Assembly (NCBI RefSeq): GCF_020615385.1
Contig: NZ_JAJAVB010000026.1
Span: forward strand, 1 to 64,000
Direction of reading: 5' to 3'
Source of the DNA: Jiella soli
GTDB lineage: Bacteria > Pseudomonadota > Alphaproteobacteria > Rhizobiales > Rhizobiaceae
DNA length: 64,000 bases
In this document: one piece after another, positions 8,533-16,522 of the stretch
Position numbering within the stretch: the first letter of the stretch is position 1
Layout: every line of letters starts with the position of its first letter
Translations under genes and position numbers: made by a program
The notes under the pieces: generated by a model
Told to the model about the DNA's origin: nothing
What the model saw: the letters and a program-made list of their open reading frames with translations, nothing else
Database searches by the model: none

Positions 8533-9054
8533 GGCAGAACGAGTAGCGGATGGGGCTGAATCCTCATTCCGAAGAAATGATCAAATTGAATGGTTTCTCC
8601 GCCCGGATCGGGGTAGCGCTGACCTTGACGGATCGACGAACGAACAGACTGACGCTCATCTCCCCAATGCCGCGCGTCGTAGCGGCGACGCGTCCAAGGC
8701 GTCTATCTCTATGCCTTCCCCATCCAGCAACTTACCCTGATCTCTATACCAGAGCTTCTGGGGCTCGATGGGCGTGACGGCCTCACTGACGATCGCGAGC
8801 GGCTATCTCAACACCTGCCATGGCTTCGAGGCGAGAGTGTTGCGCCTGCGCCATCCGCTGGCCGCTCTAACACGCATGCCGTTCCGCCAGATCGGCGCGC
8901 TCACCGCAAGTGGAGCCGCCACAGTTCCTTCCGAGTGTACACTGATGCAAAAAAGGATGAATGAACTGATGCGGAAGCTGGAAGGGTGAAACAACGCTTG
9001 CCACACAAAAGCGTTGATACGTGCGCAGTTCTGCGCGGCGTATCCCATAGAAGA
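8533..9054. other. non-coding leader upstream of the relaxase, candidate oriT region
   Basis: This 520-base stretch separates the relaxase start from the serralysin terminator and contains no supportable gene. It holds a perfect 7-bp-arm hairpin at 8673-8692 (annotated separately). It also has an 8-bp inverted repeat at 8992-9016 (CAACGCTT and AAGCGTTG) and a small GCGCAG/CTGCGC dyad near 9022-9035. The position beside the relaxase gene is where an origin of transfer is expected. Confidence 0.45.
8673..8707 (+). other. oriT: candidate oriT hairpin and nic site
   Basis: A perfect inverted repeat CGCGTCG-TAGCGG-CGACGCG (8673-8692) is followed 8 bases later by GTCTATC (8701-8707). The R388 oriT, used by the MOBF relaxase TrwC, has a hairpin just before a nic core GTCT/ATAG, so geometry and core resemble this site. 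The element lies 141 bases upstream of the MOBF relaxase gene. The predicted nick would be between 8704 and 8705. This is similarity by eye only. Confidence 0.35.
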
Positions 9055-9086
9055 CCGCCCTCGAGACGATCAGGTCTCGAGGGCGG
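9055..9086 (-). terminator. strong terminator hairpin downstream of the serralysin gene
   Basis: A perfect 12-bp stem (CCGCCCTCGAGA with TCTCGAGGGCGG) encloses an 8-base loop, 39 bases past the stop codon of the protease gene. On the minus strand it is followed by CTTCTAT, a weak T-rich tract, so it is probably an intrinsic terminator for the leftward gene. Confidence 0.75.
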
Positions 9087-9124
9087 CAAACACGTTAGCT
9101 TGAGACGTACCCGATTTTCTGCCC

Positions 9125-10987
9125 TTAGGCGAAATCGAATTCCGGGCTGGCGGCCTGCGGCGTGAAGGATACGTCGCTCGCCTGAAGAGTGCCGACATTC
9201 TCGAGCGTCAACACCGAGCCGTCACTGAAGGTGATGGTCGCATTTCCGCCGGCAAAGCTGGTCGCGGCCTGAACCTGAGAAAAGTCGGTGAAGCCGCTTC
9301 CCGAAAGGTTCAGAAGGTCGCTGGCGATATCAAAGCCGGTGATCGTGTCATTGCCGCCACCCGCTGAATAGACCCAGCTGTCCTGCGCGCCGTCGCCCGT
9401 CCCGAAATAGATCCGGTCGTTGCCGGCGCCGCCGTAGAACACATCGCTGCCCGATCCGCCATAGAGCGTATCGGCTCCCTCGCCCCCGAACAGTGTGTCG
9501 TTGCCGCCGCCGCCGCCGAGAACGTCGTTGCCGCCGCTGCCGCCGAGCACGTCATTGCCGTCGCCGCCATAGACGCTGTCATTGCCGGCCCCGGCATAAA
9601 CGACGTCCGTGGCGTTGCCGCCGAACATCAGGTCGTCGCCCGAACCACCATAGAGCGTGTCGGCGTCGAGGCCGCCATAGACGCTGTCATTGCCGGCCCC
9701 GGAGAAGAAAATGTCGGTGCCCGCGCCGCCGCCGAGAAGGTCGCCATCGTCGCCGCCGCCGAGCGTGTCGTTGCCCTCGCCGCCGAACAGAACGTCGACG
9801 CCGGCGCCGCCGTAGAGCGCATCGTTGTCTGCACCGCCGAACAGGACGTCGTTGCCGGCGCCGCCATACAGCGTGTCATTGCCGGCGCTGCCGAACATCT
9901 GGTCGTCCCCGGCATTGCCGGTCAACGTGTTAGCCGCCTGATTGCCGGAGATCGTGTCGGCGCCGGAGCCGCCAATCGCATTCTCGATCAAAGAGCGGCT
10001 GTCACCTTCGAAGAGCAGCGCATTGTAGATGTTGCCGCTGGCATAGACCGAATTGGTGCCGTCACTGCCCAGAAGCGCCTGCTGCACGCTCGAAAAGAGC
10101 GAGTGCCCGCCCGGGCTGAGGTCGATCGTCAGATTGGTCGAATAGGCGCTGAGATCGTAGGTGTCGTTGCCGTTGCCGTCCCAGATCGTGGCGAAGATGC
10201 GGTTGTCGGTCGGTTGGAGCACCGCCTCGCCGTTGATCGAGGTCACGCCACTGTCGGGCGTCCAGCGATAGACGGTATCGCCGGAATTGGCGGTGAAGTC
10301 AGCACCGTACATGCGCTGCAGCGCAGCGATGTCGAGCATCATATAGGTCTGGGGGTAGCCCCCGGCCTCATTGGTGTAGCCATTGGTATCGCCGCCGACG
10401 AAGCTGCGATAGGTCATGACGGTGTATTCCGTCGTATCGTACTGTGCCGGCAGAGCCGGAGCCGTACCCCCGTCCGGATAGGCATCCGCTTCGTGACCAT
10501 GCTTGAGCCCGAGGGCATGACCGATCTCGTGCAGGAAGGTGACCCAGGCATAGTTGCCGACGGCCGGTGCGTCGTAGCCGTTGGTGGCATCTGTGCCGAA
10601 GAAGGCATCGCCACCATTGTCCGGACCAGGATAATAGGCGAAGGCCGTCGGGTTTGCGCCGGAAGAGTTCGCGACACGCATGTCGGCAGCGGCGCTGTTG
10701 CTCTCCTGGCTGAAGTCGAGATTGGTAAAGCCCTCGACCGAAAACGCGCCTCGCGCCGTCGAAGAAAAGGCCGTGTCGAGGATGGTCCGCACCGCATTCA
10801 TCTGGGTCGCGTTTAGCGCCGAGAAATCCTGCGTCTGGGGGGAATTCGGATAGTCTGCCGGATAGTCCGACGGAGAGGTGGGGAACCCGTAGGTTACCGG
10901 ACTGTCCCAAGCTGACCCGGCCAAAATGCCGTCGATCAGCGGATTACCTGTTTGCGATACAAAAACGCCCGTGGCGTATTGCGACAT
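9125..10987 (-). CDS. serralysin-like RTX metalloprotease (peptidase M10)
   Basis: A 620-residue secreted zinc protease. It has the metzincin zinc site His-Glu-x2-His-x2-Gly-x2-His at residues 153-163 and the Met-turn (Val-Met-Thr-Tyr-Arg) at 190-194. A long C-terminal RTX beta-roll with many Gly-Gly-x-Gly-x-Asp repeats (about residues 355-550) binds calcium. There is no N-terminal signal peptide. Export should use a C-terminal uncleaved signal and a type I system, and the ABC and HlyD genes at 31-34 kb are candidates. The ATG at 10987 has GGAG 9 bases upstream. A longer frame from 11023 lacks one. The C-terminus ends Glu-Phe-Asp-Phe-Ala, roughly the acidic-plus-hydrophobic ending of serralysin substrates. 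Confidence 0.92.
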   Translation of the reverse strand: MSQYATGVFVSQTGNPLIDGILAGSAWDSPVTYGFPTSPSDYPADYPNSPQTQDFSALNATQMNAVRTILDTAFSSTARGAFSVEGFTNLDFSQESNSAAADMRVANSSGANPTAFAYYPGPDNGGDAFFGTDATNGYDAPAVGNYAWVTFLHEIGHALGLKHGHEADAYPDGGTAPALPAQYDTTEYTVMTYRSFVGGDTNGYTNEAGGYPQTYMMLDIAALQRMYGADFTANSGDTVYRWTPDSGVTSINGEAVLQPTDNRIFATIWDGNGNDTYDLSAYSTNLTIDLSPGGHSLFSSVQQALLGSDGTNSVYASGNIYNALLFEGDSRSLIENAIGGSGADTISGNQAANTLTGNAGDDQMFGSAGNDTLYGGAGNDVLFGGADNDALYGGAGVDVLFGGEGNDTLGGGDDGDLLGGGAGTDIFFSGAGNDSVYGGLDADTLYGGSGDDLMFGGNATDVVYAGAGNDSVYGGDGNDVLGGSGGNDVLGGGGGNDTLFGGEGADTLYGGSGSDVFYGGAGNDRIYFGTGDGAQDSWVYSAGGGNDTITGFDIASDLLNLSGSGFTDFSQVQAATSFAGGNATITFSDGSVLTLENVGTLQASDVSFTPQAASPEFDFA

Positions 10988-11162
10988 TGCCGCGTTCTCC
11001 AGAGAAATGCTCACCCCGCACATCGATGGATGCTCGATTTTTATTTAAGATTCAATAGCTTTTCTTAGAGCACACAAAATTTCGCACGCTGGCTCGCTCC
11101 GTTCAGCAGCCATTCAGTGGTATCCGGCTATCCCGGCCCATCCGACATGACGAAGGCGAGGA

Positions 11163-11675
11163 TTGCAGGTGGTACAGTATCGGCAGATGATGGCGCAAAG
11201 CTTCGGTCTTGCCCTGGCCGTCGCGGCGGTCCTGGCGCCGGGCGCGCGAGCGGAGGGCGGAATGACGGGTGACGAGAAGGCGAACAAGCCTGCCGCCAAC
11301 GGGCCTGCCCGGGCTGCTCCCCGGGCCGCTTCGCCAGCCGCGCCGCATATGGATTTCGAAGAGGTCCTGCGGCGCGAATATGAGGCCGCTCTCGCCAAGG
11401 GGACGGACGAGGCGCTGGCGCTGTTCATCGCCCGCCATCCGAAGCACAAGCTTGCCGACCAGGCGCGCGCCAAGCTGGTTCGCGGCGGCCAATCGGAAAG
11501 ACCGGATAGCAAGGAAACAGGTCCTGACGCGGCGGTGCTGAAGGATTTCACGCGTGCGACCCGGGTGAATTCTGTTGCGGCCTATGATGCCTTCATTTCC
11601 CGCCATCCCCGCCATCCCCTGGCCGAGGAAGCCCGGCGCATGCGCGCCGACGCGAAGATCAAATCCCGGCCTTGA
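11163..11675 (+). CDS. small secreted Ala/Pro-rich protein of unknown function
   Basis: An approximately 170-residue protein with a signal-peptide-like hydrophobic stretch (Leu-Ala-Leu-Ala-Val-Ala-Ala-Val-Leu) ending in Ala-Arg-Ala. An Ala/Pro-rich linker follows, and then two copies of a helical motif containing Phe-Ile-Ala/Ser-Arg-His-Pro and Leu-Ala-Asp/Glu near residues 95 and 145. That suggests two TPR-like helical units. Starts at TTG 11163, GTG 11172 and ATG 11187 are all possible; a GAGG sits 7 bases before 11172. It is divergent from the serralysin gene and may share its control region. I do not recognise a named family. Confidence 0.6.
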   Translation: MQVVQYRQMMAQSFGLALAVAAVLAPGARAEGGMTGDEKANKPAANGPARAAPRAASPAAPHMDFEEVLRREYEAALAKGTDEALALFIARHPKHKLADQARAKLVRGGQSERPDSKETGPDAAVLKDFTRATRVNSVAAYDAFISRHPRHPLAEEARRMRADAKIKSRP

Positions 11676-12020
11676 CGCAAGACCGTTGATCCGGCGCCGC
11701 TTCCCACTGAGGCGTCGGACCCCACCTTGCGGGCCGGGCAGCCTCCTCGCCAGGATCCGTCACGCGCAGCGCGAATAGCAAATCATCCCGCGTAGAAAAC
11801 GAATGGGACCGGCTCATCCGCGACCTCGATAGGGGTGGTGAGACCGGGCACGTTCGGCCCCGCACCCCTTCAGGGCTGAAACGGAGTGGAAGACGGTGAT
11901 TAAAGCCGAATGGCAGAAACACGACACGGGCGTGGTTCCGGCGCAGCCGAAAGCCCAGCCCACAGGGCAATGCCCCATCGTCTCCCAAACCTCATAGGCG
12001 AGCGCGAAGCGTTCTGATGT
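11676..12020. other. intergenic gap, no gene seen
   Basis: About 345 bases between a small secreted-protein gene and the toxin gene of the next pair. No credible reading frame, RNA gene or strong hairpin was found. A weak 7-bp inverted repeat (AGGGGTG and CACCCCT) spans a 26-base loop and is probably incidental. Confidence 0.4.
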
Positions 12021-12443
12021 TCAGTGCTGGGCTGTCCAAGGGTCGATTATCGGGACGCCTGCCGCGTTGAATGCGCTGGCATCGCGTGTCGCAACGGTGA
12101 AACCATGAGCGGTGGCAATGGCGGCGATATAGCCGTCCGGCGTGGGAAAGCCCCTGCCCGCCTTGCGGACGGCAACTGCAAGATCGGCATAGCGACCGGC
12201 GGCGTCGGTATCGAAGGCGAGGATTCTGCCGTCGAACAGCGGGAGCATCTCGTCGAACGTCGCGGCGAGCTTCTTCTTGCGCCTTCCTTCCGGCAGCGCG
12301 CCGATGCCGAACAGGAGTTCCGCGACGGTCACGCTGGAGATGTAGAGCGTTTCGGCAGCCTGTTCGTCCAGCCACTCGCGCACGGTGGGGTCCGGCTCCG
12401 GCTTCATCGCTTCGGAGACGACATTTGTATCCAGAACGATCAT
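12021..12443 (-). CDS. PIN-domain ribonuclease toxin (VapC/FitB-like)
   Basis: A 140-residue PIN-domain toxin. Acidic residues expected to hold the catalytic metal are present: Asp5 in Ile-Val-Leu-Asp-Thr-Asn, Glu42 in Val-Ala-Glu-Leu, Asp103 in Pro-Asp-Gly-Tyr-Ile-Ala-Ala and Asp121. The length and the Asp-Gly-Tyr-Ile-Ala-Ala-Ile-Ala pattern place it with FitB-type VapC proteins, which cleave RNA when freed from their antitoxin. Its start overlaps the antitoxin stop by 4 bases, so the two are translationally coupled. Likely role: plasmid addiction. Confidence 0.9.
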   Translation of the reverse strand: MIVLDTNVVSEAMKPEPDPTVREWLDEQAAETLYISSVTVAELLFGIGALPEGRRKKKLAATFDEMLPLFDGRILAFDTDAAGRYADLAVAVRKAGRGFPTPDGYIAAIATAHGFTVATRDASAFNAAGVPIIDPWTAQH

Positions 12444-12694
12444 TCAAAGCTCATCGGCGTGGCGGGCGTCTTGTCGCGGTCCTGTTTCAGTGCCTCGAAA
12501 TCGGCATTGGTGAGCCCGGCCTTGCGGCTTAACGCCGACAGGGCGGAACCGAGGCGCAGGCGCTCCGCGGGACGCACCGCCGACTCCAGAATCTCGCGTA
12601 TTTCGGCTTCGGTGCTGCGGCCATGCTGTGCCGCGCGCACCTTGAGGGCGCGATGCGTCTCATCGGAGAGGTTGCGAATGGTGACAGCTGGCAT
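12440..12694 (-). CDS. FitA-like ribbon-helix-helix antitoxin
   Basis: An 84-residue antitoxin. The first 45 residues fit the FitA/Arc ribbon-helix-helix pattern: a short beta strand Val-Thr-Ile-Arg-Asn-Leu, then Leu-Lys-Val-Arg-Ala-Ala-Gln-His-Gly-Arg-Ser, then Glu-Ile-Arg-Glu-Ile-Leu. The C-terminal part would wrap the toxin. The gene precedes the toxin and overlaps it by 4 bases, the usual order. Two identical 8-bp palindromes sit at and just upstream of the start codon and are the likely autorepression site. Confidence 0.9.
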   Translation of the reverse strand: MPAVTIRNLSDETHRALKVRAAQHGRSTEAEIREILESAVRPAERLRLGSALSALSRKAGLTNADFEALKQDRDKTPATPMSFE

Positions 12695-12695
12695 A

Positions 12696-12732
12696 TGATA
12701 TCATCTCGCTCCCGACGATAGCGATGATATCA
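12696..12732. promoter_or_regulatory. paired palindromic operator of the FitAB-like operon
   Basis: TGATATCA occurs at 12696-12703 and again at 12725-12732, 29 bp apart (almost three helical turns), beginning 2 bases upstream of the antitoxin ATG. In the FitAB family a tetramer of the antitoxin-toxin complex binds two inverted half-sites, so the layout fits an autoregulated promoter. Confidence 0.6.
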
Positions 12733-12936
12733 ATATGCAGAAACGCTATCGAATGGCAAGATGCGACCTCTATCGGGCCGCTTGGGCCTATAGAACCGTC
12801 ATGGCATACGAGATGCCGCTGCCTTGGGGCATCCACCGCATTAGCTCACTCCGCGACAACGGATCTCAAAGGCGCTCGTACGCCGCGCGGGCTGTGATAC
12901 GGCCGCCGCGAACGGCGGGCCTGATACTCCAAAAGC

Positions 12937-12964
12937 GAAAGGGCGACCCGAAGGCCGCCCTTTC
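12937..12964 (-). terminator. terminator downstream of RTX protein 1
   Basis: A 9-bp stem (GAAAGGGCG with CGCCCTTTC) with a 10-base loop. On the minus strand it is followed by GCTTTTGG. It lies 33 bases past the stop codon of the RTX gene. Confidence 0.7.
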
Positions 12965-12997
12965 CCGTCTGTCTGGTTATGTTATCTGCAGGCTAGC

Positions 12998-14257
12998 TCA
13001 GAGCGAGTGGCTCTGATCGTCGAACTGCAGCGTTTCAACATCCGTGACCGTGTAGACACTGCCGTCGGCGAAGCTGACGGTCGTCACGCCACCGGAAGTC
13101 ACGACGGTTGCATCGGTATAGTCATGTCCCTCGAAGGCCAGGGCATCATTGCCGTCGCCGCCATGGACAGTATCCTGGCCCACGCCCGGATCCGCGTAGA
13201 TCGTGTCGTCGCCCGCGCCACCCTCGATCAGGTCGTTGCCGGCACCGCCATAGAGCGTGTCGTTTCCTTCGCCGCCATACAGCGTGTCGTCGCCGGCACC
13301 GCCGCCGATTACGTCATTGCCATCGCTACCGTAGAGCGTGTCATTGCCGTCGCCGCCATAGAGCGTGTCGTTGTCGGCACCACCGTAAAGCGTATCGTCA
13401 CCCGCGCCGCCGAAGACCAGATCCTGGCCGTCATGACCGCCGACGGCATCGTTGCCCGCCCCGCCGTAGAGCGTGTCGGTGCCGATACCTCCGTAAAGGG
13501 TGTCGTTGCCCTCGAAGCCGTAGACGGTATCGTCACCGGCGCCACCGAAAGCTCCGTCGTTGCCGGCACTCGTACCGACCTCGTCGTTGTCTGCACCGCC
13601 GTAGAGCGTGTCGTCACCGGCGCCGCCCATCAGAGTGTCGTTACCGGTGCTGCCATAGAGGGTGTCGTTGCCCTCACCACCGAAGGACTGGTCGTTGCCC
13701 GAGCCGCCGAGCAACTGATCGTCGTTGTCGCCGCCGTAGAGCGTGTCGTTGCCTTCGCCGCCCATCAACACGTCGTTGCCGGCACCGCCCACAACCGTAT
13801 CATCACCACCGGCGGCAGCCACCGTATCCGCGCCCGCACCGCCATCGATATAATCGTTGGTAGTCGTACCGGCACCGTTGATGAAGTCGTCGCCATTGCT
13901 GGTGACGATGAACTTCTCCGCGGCATCACCTGCAATGCCCGAGGCGTCTTGCTCGTTGCCCGCCGCTGCCCCGCCGTAATTCACAGTGATGTTGCCATCG
14001 CTGGTGAACACGATGGCGATGGCGCCAGCAGGCGGATTGTAGGTACCGCCAGGCACCTGATCGTAAACGATAATGTCCGCGTTTGAAGCAGGGGTTTCGC
14101 CCGGCCCTACGACGGAGACATTCGCCTGCCCGCCATTGGCGAACGTGCCGGCTCGGTCGAGCGCTGCAAGGATATCGTTGACCAGAGTGGTCGACAGACT
14201 GTCCGTCCCCTGGAGCTGGGTGGACAATGTCGACCGGTCGCTATCGTATGTCGCCAT
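12998..14257 (-). CDS. RTX calcium-binding protein 1
   Basis: A 419-residue protein. Residues about 1-120 are a non-repeat N-terminal domain with no signal peptide. Residues about 125-375 are a continuous run of Gly-Gly-x-Gly-x-Asp-x-Leu-x nonapeptides forming a calcium-stabilised beta-roll. The last 45 residues are a non-repeat tail ending Phe-Asp-Asp-Gln-Ser-His-Ser-Leu, the likely type I secretion signal. AGGGG lies 7 bases before the ATG at 14257. An unknown gene begins upstream on the same strand with a 28-base gap. No enzymatic domain is visible, so a surface-layer or matrix role is as likely as a toxin role. Confidence 0.88.
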   Translation of the reverse strand: MATYDSDRSTLSTQLQGTDSLSTTLVNDILAALDRAGTFANGGQANVSVVGPGETPASNADIIVYDQVPGGTYNPPAGAIAIVFTSDGNITVNYGGAAAGNEQDASGIAGDAAEKFIVTSNGDDFINGAGTTTNDYIDGGAGADTVAAAGGDDTVVGGAGNDVLMGGEGNDTLYGGDNDDQLLGGSGNDQSFGGEGNDTLYGSTGNDTLMGGAGDDTLYGGADNDEVGTSAGNDGAFGGAGDDTVYGFEGNDTLYGGIGTDTLYGGAGNDAVGGHDGQDLVFGGAGDDTLYGGADNDTLYGGDGNDTLYGSDGNDVIGGGAGDDTLYGGEGNDTLYGGAGNDLIEGGAGDDTIYADPGVGQDTVHGGDGNDALAFEGHDYTDATVVTSGGVTTVSFADGSVYTVTDVETLQFDDQSHSL

Positions 14258-14285
14258 TCATATTCCCCTGTAAACCGTTCGGCGC

Positions 14286-15131
14286 CTATTGCTGACTTTT
14301 GAAGACTTGAAGTCGCGATGCTGATGCTGCCGGACCTTCGGACCGCGCATCCAAGGCCTTAGCCTCGGCATTCTCGACTTGTATGCGTAGACCCACCAAC
14401 GGCTCTTCCCCGCTGGCTCCGGACAGACGGACCCGCCGCCCGCGTTGCACAAGCGTCGGCCCTCCTAAAAACAGAGCCTCGACCACCAATTCGGCCGATG
14501 CCGACGCAGATCCCGACAACTCGAAGAGGACCCCGGTGAGAGGGCGAGACCTGCCCTTGCTCCCGGCAAATTCACCAAGACCGACAGCATTGACCGCATC
14601 CGGTGCCATACCAGCCATCTGAACGCCGTAGCGAAGATCAAGATCGCGAGGCTTGCCGTCCCAGGACAAGGTGATCCCTTCGATCCGGCCGGGATTCTGC
14701 GGTCCTGCCAACCACTGGTTCGCGCGAACGCGCACATCGCCCATCCGAGACACATGCCCCTGGAGCATAAGGGACGAGGTATCGACGGGCGCCACCGGCC
14801 GCGTCGCCGCTACCCGGGGGCGCGGGGCTTGCTCAGTCAGGTATTCCACGCGAACCGACGCCTCCAGCGAGGAACCGGGACGAAAAGGTCTGATCTCGAT
14901 CTCTACTTCGATCTGCCGAGACGCGCGAAGGACAAGACATTGCCCCGGCCGCCGCAAAGCATTGTCCGCCGCACCTGGCTCGGCCAGGACAGCCACATCC
15001 ATATTTGCGGGAATGATCGGCAAAATTCGCGGAGGCTCGGCATGATCGGCCGCCGTGGCGTAACGGATCACCACGAGTCCCCTCTCAATCGAGACGCGTG
15101 TCCGCCTTGCTTGATCAGCCTGGAAGCCCAT
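14286..15131 (-). CDS. hypothetical protein co-transcribed with RTX protein 1
   Basis: A 281-residue soluble protein without signal peptide or membrane helix. It is rich in Val, Arg and Ala with alternating hydrophobic strands. A central segment contains Ile-Thr-Leu-Ser-Trp-Asp-Gly-Lys-Pro and Asp-Leu-Arg-Tyr-Gly-Val, and the overall pattern suggests two beta-sandwich domains. It ends 28 bases upstream of RTX protein 1, in the same orientation. I do not recognise the family. Its beta-rich style resembles parts of the 711-residue unknown protein at 44.4-46.6 kb, which is only an impression. Confidence 0.55.
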   Translation of the reverse strand: MGFQADQARRTRVSIERGLVVIRYATAADHAEPPRILPIIPANMDVAVLAEPGAADNALRRPGQCLVLRASRQIEVEIEIRPFRPGSSLEASVRVEYLTEQAPRPRVAATRPVAPVDTSSLMLQGHVSRMGDVRVRANQWLAGPQNPGRIEGITLSWDGKPRDLDLRYGVQMAGMAPDAVNAVGLGEFAGSKGRSRPLTGVLFELSGSASASAELVVEALFLGGPTLVQRGRRVRLSGASGEEPLVGLRIQVENAEAKALDARSEGPAASASRLQVFKSQQ

Positions 15132-15764
15132 ATCTCAGACCTTGCAATTCCCCACAGCGCCGCGAATCGCTGCCGCGACAACCCCCAATAGTGTCTGACA
15201 TTGCTAATCAGAAATCCTCCGCGCGTCAACGCTTCAGCCGCAACACCCCCAGAAAAACCGCATGCTTTTAAAAATATAGAAAAGGCAAAATATGCCTCTA
15301 AACGAAGAGTCGCGGTCCAATACCGTAAAACGCACAGGAGGAGGATTGAAGGGTGAAAAGCGATCTTCCAATTATTATCTGCGAGAGGCATCGATCCTTA
15401 ACATCAAACCGGACACGTTTCTGCCTTTCATCGTTAGTAGATACGAATAATCTTCTATATTGCGTGGGCTAAAATTTCGCTAATCACCTTTAGACGCTCC
15501 GGAGCCGCTAATCGACTTTTCTCTTAACCGACCATGAATAATCTGACACAAGGGGTACCGAAGTGGAGTACCCACCGGAACTTTAAACCGCTCGCGTTTA
15601 TTGCTACACGCTGCAGTGGATACATCAACCTAATGTCGGTTAGGCGTTCCCTGCTATGGCATCTACCCTAAGGGTATATTAGCGTGGACGGCGGATCATT
15701 GCGTCAGCAGCAGAAAATTCGCTAAAGTGAGAGCTAAAGAGCTCTGGCGGAAAGGAAATTGACG
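15132..15764. promoter_or_regulatory. AT-richer divergent control region
   Basis: About 630 bases, visibly AT-richer than its flanks, separate the leftward RTX operon from a rightward small gene. It contains several dyads: GGGTAC and GTACCC around 15556-15576, CCTAA and TTAGG around 15630-15645, and TACCCT-A-AGGGTA near 15664-15676. Short frames here lack ribosome-binding sites and I do not call them genes. It probably holds both promoters and binding sites for an unidentified regulator. Confidence 0.4.
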
Positions 15765-16130
15765 ATGATCCGCATGGTTTCGAGTGTCGTTTGTGGTGTC
15801 TTGGCCACGGCCGCCGTCGCACAGGAGAATGTCCAGGCGAAGTCCGGGGAAGAGGTTCGCGCTGGTTGGATCGGCATTGTGCGGAAGGACTGCACTACGA
15901 GTGCACCTCCGAAGGTCAAGCCGATCGCGCTTGCAGAACATGGGCAGATCCGGCTCGCCAAGGCGACGGTTCGCACGAACAGCGTTCCTGCCTGTCCGGG
16001 TGTCGAAGTTCCTGCCATTGTTGTGTTCTACAAATCTCGCCCGTCCTATACCGGCGTAGATCGGTTTACGTTGCAGGTCGGCAACGGCACCGACGCCAGC
16101 GAGCGCCATTATGACGTCCGCGTAGAATGA
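15765..16130 (+). CDS. small exported protein, unknown function
   Basis: A 121-residue protein with a clear signal peptide (Met-Val-Ser-Ser-Val-Val-Cys-Gly-Val-Leu-Ala-Thr-Ala-Ala-Val-Ala-Gln). The mature part has two Cys residues that could form a disulfide. It ends with Gly-Val-Asp-Arg-Phe-Thr-Leu-Gln-Val-Gly-Asn-Gly and Tyr-Asp-Val-Arg-Val-Glu, a pattern common in beta-sandwich, cadherin-like periplasmic proteins. GGAAAGGAA precedes the ATG at 15765, making it more likely than the TTG at 15759. It is transcribed away from the RTX protein 1 operon. Confidence 0.65.
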   Translation: MIRMVSSVVCGVLATAAVAQENVQAKSGEEVRAGWIGIVRKDCTTSAPPKVKPIALAEHGQIRLAKATVRTNSVPACPGVEVPAIVVFYKSRPSYTGVDRFTLQVGNGTDASERHYDVRVE

Positions 16131-16522
16131 CGCAGAAAGATCCGGTTTGGCCGAGCCATCTATGGCTGACGACTGACCGCATCCACTCTGTCCCTTGAGC
16201 CGGAGACAGACTGGGCTAAGCGAACGCTTTGCGTCGCCGACAAACCGTCTGGGGAGGCTCCCCGAGGAAGCCGCGTATTTGTCAAATGGTGAGCTTCGTA
16301 GCCAACCTCAGACATGCCGATCTGGCGCAAACGGACGTCCTTATCTGCGGCAATACAGCAAGACCTATCGTGATTTCAGGACGAAGGCGATCAGGATGCA
16401 GGCGGGCAAGACCGGCAGGTGACTGACGGCAATGTCACGTTTTTTCGCATTGACTGCGTAACTACTGCGGATTAACCGTATCTCGATGGGACACGCTGTG
16501 GTCTCGCAGGGGGAGCGGAGCG
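16131..16522. other. leader region of the partition locus
   Basis: About 390 bases with no supportable gene. Short frames on both strands lack family motifs. The last 90 bases are AT-richer and contain the putative repA promoter. Confidence 0.4.
16450..16478 (+). promoter_or_regulatory. possible repA promoter
   Basis: TTGACT at 16450-16455 is followed after 17 bases by TAACCG, in an AT-richer patch 45-70 bases before the repA ATG. The -35 element is good (5 of 6), the -10 poor. Confidence 0.3.

Noticed and set aside
9400-9900. Direct nucleotide repeats resembling a minisatellite
   Set aside because: They are the codon-level expression of RTX nonapeptides.
9493-9933. Arg/Cys-rich reading frame opposite the serralysin RTX repeats
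   Set aside because: It is the antisense shadow of the Gly-Gly-x-Gly-x-Asp codons; similar frames lie opposite the other RTX genes and none has a ribosome-binding site.
12735-13016. 93-residue rightward frame after the toxin-antitoxin operator
   Set aside because: It runs through the RTX protein 1 terminator into the 3' end of that gene and lacks a ribosome-binding site.
13007-14086. 359-residue rightward frame over RTX protein 1
   Set aside because: Low-complexity mirror of the repeat region with no independent signals.
15068-15391. 107-residue leftward frame upstream of the RTX protein 1 operon
   Set aside because: It overlaps the start of the 281-residue gene, lies in the AT-richer control region and shows no family pattern.
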